Positions 6,733 to 9,480 of a stretch of 9,480 nucleotides of DNA are shown here, piece after piece; positions within the stretch are counted from its first letter, which is position 1; each line of letters starts with the position of its first letter. The notes under the pieces were generated by a model that ran no database searches, was not told where the DNA came from, and worked only from the letters and a program-made list of their open reading frames with translations. The translations under genes and the position numbers were made by a program. This DNA comes from Candidatus Hermodarchaeota archaeon (GTDB lineage: Archaea; Asgardarchaeota; Hermodarchaeia; Hermodarchaeales; Hermodarchaeaceae), in assembly GCA_016839995.1 (NCBI GenBank), contig JAEOTD010000123.1:1-9480 (forward strand). The letters are read 5' to 3'.

Positions 6733-7125
6733 CTAATCCTGCTTTGCGATATCTTTCTTGACGGCTTCGTAAAAGCTGACTTCATCTTCACCACGGCGTT
6801 TGACTGTGATTTTTGCCTCAACACCTTCGAGTTTACGCTGAACTAAAATCACACCAGTTTTTGGAATCCGGTTAATGAGTTGTCTTCGAACATATAGCGT
6901 AATCGCCAAATCTTCGATTCGATGAGCAATGATTGGCTTGGTCTTTTTCAATTCTTCAAGGTAAGCAACTGCGTCCGGAAGGAAGAGTGCTTCAATGATT
7001 TTTTCTCGTTCCTTTTCTCGTTCCGCAACCTCATCTTTGACAGCTTCACGTCGCTCTTGCTCCTTAATTAAAGCCTTCATTTTACGTTCTCGAAGACGTT
7101 TCAGCTCATTAGCATCTTGTTCCAT
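6733..7125 (-). CDS. PDCD5/TFAR19-family double-stranded DNA-binding protein
   Basis: This 130-residue protein fits the archaeal/eukaryotic PDCD5 family. It starts with a long, highly charged helix (about 1-42) of the ELKRLRERKMKAL type. A compact helical core follows, with IIEALFLPDAVAYLEELKKTKPIIAHRIEDLAITLYVRRQL. This matches the family pattern ILxxxLxPxAxxRLxxLxLxKPExAxxVExxLIxLA. A short beta-like basic tail with ITVKRR follows and then about 20 extra residues, making it slightly longer than typical archaeal members of about 110-120 residues. Archaeal homologues bind DNA; human PDCD5 has been linked to apoptosis and to the chaperonin CCT. The role here is unknown. In many archaea this gene sits beside rps19e, which is not seen in this window. 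A GGTGG ribosome-binding site lies about 5 bases before the ATG. Confidence 0.85.
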   Translation of the reverse strand: MEQDANELKRLRERKMKALIKEQERREAVKDEVAEREKEREKIIEALFLPDAVAYLEELKKTKPIIAHRIEDLAITLYVRRQLINRIPKTGVILVQRKLEGVEAKITVKRRGEDEVSFYEAVKKDIAKQD

Positions 7126-7170
7126 TTACGCCACCTTACAGCGAAACCGAGGCACCAGTCCAGAACTTCT

Positions 7171-7178
7171 TTTTAAAA
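7171..7178 (-). promoter_or_regulatory. TATA box of the PDCD5-like gene
   Basis: TTTTAAAA lies about 46-53 bases before the ATG at 7125 on the minus strand. With standard archaeal spacing, transcription would start near 7148 and leave a leader of about 22 bases that includes the GGTGG ribosome-binding site. Confidence 0.5.
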
Positions 7179-7199
7179 TGACAAGAAGACCCTACTTCT

Positions 7200-7221
7200 A
7201 ATCGCGGAGAGGAATCGCGGA
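7200..7221. repeat. 9-bp direct repeat AATCGCGGA with 4-base spacer, possible left end of the TnpB element
   Basis: AATCGCGGA occurs at 7200-7208 and again at 7213-7221, separated by GAGG. The CGCG cores can also pair with each other to form a small hairpin. It lies 32-53 bases before tnpB, where the left end of an IS200/IS605-type element could be. It may equally be a regulatory repeat between the PDCD5-like promoter and tnpB. The repeat is seen directly; its role is inferred. Confidence 0.35.
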
Positions 7222-7225
7222 CTTG

Positions 7226-7236
7226 AAATATTAAAG
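7226..7236 (+). promoter_or_regulatory. Possible TATA box of tnpB
   Basis: AAATATTAAAG ends about 17 bases before the ATG at 7253. With archaeal spacing, transcription would start at or close to the start codon, so the message is probably leaderless. This agrees with the absence of a well-spaced ribosome-binding site. Confidence 0.35.
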
Positions 7237-7252
7237 TGTTCAATATAAAGGT

Positions 7253-8458
7253 ATGCTCAGAACCTTCCGGTTCCGTCTGTATCCAAATTCTATCCAGCGC
7301 ATACGGATCAGGAAGACTATCGATGCTTGTCGTTTCGTCTACAACTGGGCCCTTGAAACTAAGAAGACAGCACATGAAAGAGATGAATTGAACCTCAGTT
7401 GGTACGACCTGAACATTCGTCTACCAGCCCTAAAAGCAAATCATCCGTTTCTTAAAGATGCTTACTCCCAATCCCTTCAACAGACTGTCAAAAGAGTTCA
7501 TTTGGCTTTCCAACGCTTTTTTCAACACCTCAAAGAATACAAAAGTCAGCCTGGTTATCCCCAGTTCAAGCGGCGAAAATCCTCCCAACAATCCTTTGAG
7601 GTGCCCCAGTTTTTTCAAATAGATATTACTGCTAAACGAGTTTATCTGCCAAAAATTGGAGCTGTTAAGGTGGTCTTTCATCGACGGTTTGTCGGCACAC
7701 CGAAAACATGTATAGTAATTGCAACTCTCACAGGAAAATTCTTCATTTCAATTGTTGTTGATGATGACTTAACTCCACCAACGAAATCACAAGTTACAGA
7801 ACATGAATCTGTAGGACTGGATGTGGGTTTAACATCTTATATCACGATATCTACTGGGGAGAAAGTGGGGAACCCTCGTAATCTCCACAACTCCATACAA
7901 CGGCTTCGCTGTTTGCATCAACGGCTAAGTCAAAAACGGCAAGGAAGTCGGAACCGGGAAAAAGCAAGACTACGCCTTGCCCGTTGTTATGAAAGAGTGA
8001 GAAATCAGCGGAAAGACTTCCAACAGAAGCTATCGACCAAATTGATTCGCGAGAACCAAGCAATCATGGTCGAGACGTTAAATATTAGCGGCATGATTAA
8101 AAATCGACGACTGGCGCGGGCAATCGCAGATGCGGCTTGGTCGCGGTTCTTAACTATGGTCCAGTATAAAGCCGAGTGGTATGGAGTTACACTGATTGCA
8201 GTAGGGCAGTTTGAACCAACCTCTAAGCGCTGTCATAACTGTGGATATATCCATAGGGAATTGAGCTTGTCTGATCGAAAATGGACCTGTCAGGCTTGTA
8301 AACATGAATTGGACCGGGATGTCAATGCCGCAAAAAATATTAAGCTGATTGGACTCAAGTCCCTTCAGTCACCGAGGGAACCTCGGGTTGAGCCTGTGGA
8401 GCTGTCAGCGCTTGCTGAAGTGCCGAAGCAGGAAACTCCGCCTTTTATGGCGAAGTAG
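7253..8458 (+). CDS. tnpB: TnpB, RNA-guided RuvC nuclease of an IS200/IS605-type element
   Basis: This 401-residue TnpB appears full-length and intact. The N-terminal MLRTFRFRLYPN and CRFVYNWAL (26-34) form the wedge/REC start. The RuvC catalytic acidic residues are present: Asp190 in SVGLDVGL, Glu274 in IMVETLNISGM, and the DRDVNAAKNI motif at 354-363, whose second Asp (356) is the likely catalytic one. A zinc finger lies between the last two motifs, with Cys327, Cys330, Cys346 and Cys349 (CHNC and CQAC). Related TnpB proteins are RNA-guided DNA nucleases, ancestral to Cas12, that use an omega RNA from the element's right end and help the element persist. No TnpA transposase gene is in the window, so this is a solitary IS1341-type copy that would need a TnpA elsewhere. 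The last 30 codons overlap the predicted omega RNA. Confidence 0.95.
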   Translation: MLRTFRFRLYPNSIQRIRIRKTIDACRFVYNWALETKKTAHERDELNLSWYDLNIRLPALKANHPFLKDAYSQSLQQTVKRVHLAFQRFFQHLKEYKSQPGYPQFKRRKSSQQSFEVPQFFQIDITAKRVYLPKIGAVKVVFHRRFVGTPKTCIVIATLTGKFFISIVVDDDLTPPTKSQVTEHESVGLDVGLTSYITISTGEKVGNPRNLHNSIQRLRCLHQRLSQKRQGSRNREKARLRLARCYERVRNQRKDFQQKLSTKLIRENQAIMVETLNISGMIKNRRLARAIADAAWSRFLTMVQYKAEWYGVTLIAVGQFEPTSKRCHNCGYIHRELSLSDRKWTCQACKHELDRDVNAAKNIKLIGLKSLQSPREPRVEPVELSALAEVPKQETPPFMAK

Positions 8459-8463
8459 TTCAC
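8340..8463 (+). ncRNA. Predicted omega RNA scaffold and right end of the TnpB element
   Basis: The 3' end of tnpB contains a series of compact hairpins. These are GGAC-TCAA-GTCC (8351-8362), CCGAGG-GAA-CCTCGG (8372-8386), TCAGC-GCTT-GCTGA (8405-8418) and CGCC-TTTTAT-GGCG (8439-8452). Such an array just before the element end is typical of omega RNAs, which share sequence with the 3' end of tnpB and continue into flanking DNA that acts as guide. The likely right end is TTCAC at 8459-8463, straight after the TAG stop, and the guide would begin at 8464. The hairpins are seen directly. The 5' limit is arbitrary and the exact right end is inferred. Confidence 0.65.
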
Positions 8464-8523
8464 AGGTTTCGGGTTTTCTCCCCTGCCTCCTAAAGTACTA
8501 GCAAAAGAGAATTGGTAGAACTA

Positions 8524-9480
8524 ATGAAAATCAATTACCTTCCTTGGCTAGGAAGAATTAACACAGTTTACTTTCTTTTAATGCTTGTTTTCATAGCGGG
8601 TATTCCATGTTTTATTCCAGATGTGAAAGTATACAGCGTAACCTCCAACATCCATCCTTTACAGGAACCATTGGGATTTAACGGCACTCGGGCGTTTACA
8701 TATCTTGAGGGGCAATGTGCCTTTGGTCCACGACCTCCTGGATCCAGCAACTTGACCAATTGTGGCGACTATATCATAACAACTCTTGAAAGTCAGAACT
8801 GGTCCGTTGAGACACAAACTTGGATCTATCAGGATACCGATTTGCGAAACATCATGGCAGGGGACATAAACTCGCCTGAGTACATACTCTTAGCCCATTA
8901 TGATACGCGACCTGTAGCTGATAGTGATCCCGATCCTCTGAATCGTTCAAAGCCAATTTTGGGAGCCAATGATGGTGCTAGTGGTGTTGCTACACTAATG
9001 GAATTAGCCGAAGTCCTTCCTGCTGAAGCCCGAGCGGTAACAATGCTGTTGTTTGTAGATGCCGAAGATTCAGGGAACTACAATGGTTGGGAATGGATTG
9101 TCGGCTCAACATACTTTGTAAACAGTCTGAATTATGAGCAAAAAGCGAATATCCAAGCTGCTGTCCTACTAGACATGATGGGAGATGCCGACCTCCAACT
9201 CCCCCGTGAAGGGTTTTCCACCGATTTGCTTGTTGATGCCATATGGCAGATTGCCGCAGATCTCAACTATGATGATGTTTTTCTTAACGTAGCCGGACCT
9301 GCCATGATTGATGACCATCGTCCGTTTCTCAGTGCCGGCATTCCCGCAGTTGATATCATTGACTTTACATATCCCTATTGGCATACACTCGAGGATACTC
9401 CAGACAAATGCTCAGCCTCATCTTTAGAAATCGTGGGACGGGTCGTTGAAACCTTTCTGGAAGCCCAATTGGAAAATCAA
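8524..9480 (+). CDS. Membrane-anchored M28 family zinc protein, glutaminyl cyclase-like (3' end outside window)
   Basis: An open frame of 319 codons runs from the ATG at 8524 to the window end without a stop. Residues about 13-31 form a hydrophobic signal anchor, so the rest should be outside the cell. The M28 fold motifs appear in order: CAFGPRPPGS (65-74), LLAHYDTRP (122-130), GANDGASG (147-154), LLFVDAEDSG (175-184), LLDMMGD (215-221), DDHRPFLSAGIPAVDIID (263-280) and YWHTLEDTPD (285-294). The DDHxPFLxxGxP...WHTxxD ending and the DAED-GWxWxxGSxYF segment are closer to glutaminyl-peptide cyclotransferases than to classic aminopeptidases. Likely zinc ligands are Asp150, Asp182 and His287, with Glu181 as the base. 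QC-type enzymes convert N-terminal Gln to pyroglutamate; an aminopeptidase remains possible. The start fits the signal anchor, with a weak upstream GGTAG. The gene begins 61 bases after the predicted TnpB element end. Confidence 0.85.
   Translation, partial: MKINYLPWLGRINTVYFLLMLVFIAGIPCFIPDVKVYSVTSNIHPLQEPLGFNGTRAFTYLEGQCAFGPRPPGSSNLTNCGDYIITTLESQNWSVETQTWIYQDTDLRNIMAGDINSPEYILLAHYDTRPVADSDPDPLNRSKPILGANDGASGVATLMELAEVLPAEARAVTMLLFVDAEDSGNYNGWEWIVGSTYFVNSLNYEQKANIQAAVLLDMMGDADLQLPREGFSTDLLVDAIWQIAADLNYDDVFLNVAGPAMIDDHRPFLSAGIPAVDIIDFTYPYWHTLEDTPDKCSASSLEIVGRVVETFLEAQLENQ

Larger units (their letters stand above)
7200..8463 (+). mobile_element. Solitary IS200/IS605-type (IS1341-like) TnpB element
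   Basis: The element consists of an intact tnpB, a hairpin-rich right end finishing at about TTCAC (8459-8463), and a possible left end marked by the 9-bp direct repeat at 7200-7221. This family makes no target-site duplication and has no terminal inverted repeats, so the borders cannot be confirmed from one copy. The left border is especially uncertain. The element lies between the PDCD5-like gene's promoter and the M28 gene and does not appear to interrupt either. Confidence 0.6.

Noticed and set aside
7136..7375. A 79-codon minus-strand frame overlapping the start of tnpB
   Set aside because: It runs antisense through tnpB and the PDCD5-like promoter, and its translation shows no recognisable domain; it is a shadow frame.
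9169..9384. A 71-codon minus-strand frame inside the M28 gene
   Set aside because: The opposite strand carries strong M28 motifs across the whole interval, so this is a shadow.
1..9480. CRISPR array or long tandem repeats
   Set aside because: No regularly spaced repeats of 20 bases or more were seen; only short palindromes and one 9-bp direct repeat.

Overview
The window looks like part of an archaeal chromosome. The strongest lineage markers are a PDCD5/TFAR19-family DNA-binding protein, a UPF0282 metallo-beta-lactamase-fold protein (an archaeal family) and an E2F/DP-like winged-helix protein. Several genes also have TATA-like boxes at archaeal promoter spacing. Surface proteins are predicted to be secreted and anchored. 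The E2F-like domain makes an Asgard-type archaeon possible, but that is an inference and the phylum cannot be fixed from this window.

Layout. At 1-434 (+) is the 3' end of a UPF0282 gene. At 440-1114 (-) and 1230-2333 (+) a divergent pair encodes a PIG-L-family deacetylase resembling BshB and a glycosyltransferase closely resembling BshA; a 19-bp palindrome abuts the BshB start. A minus-strand run follows in the order 5895 to 2345: a secreted, membrane-anchored transglutaminase-like protein (4654-5895), a BshC-like protein (2910-4679, overlapping the previous gene by 26 bases) and a small nitroreductase (2345-2857). After a 287-base divergent intergenic region come the E2F/DP-like winged-helix protein (6183-6668, +) and the PDCD5-like protein (6733-7125, -), which converge. 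A solitary TnpB gene with a hairpin-rich 3' end typical of an omega RNA follows (7253-8463, +). Last is the 5' part of a membrane-anchored M28 zinc protein resembling glutaminyl cyclase (8524-9480, +), cut by the window end.

How it fits together. The main result is that all three steps of bacillithiol biosynthesis are encoded within about 4.2 kb: GlcNAc-malate synthesis (BshA), deacetylation (BshB) and cysteine addition (BshC). Bacillithiol is mainly known from Firmicutes and some other bacteria, so a complete cluster beside archaeal genes suggests a low-molecular-weight thiol pathway in an archaeon. The nitroreductase behind bshC may use the same redox context, which is a guess. The BshC-like protein carries a four-cysteine zinc-ribbon-like insertion, so its product could differ from classical bacillithiol.
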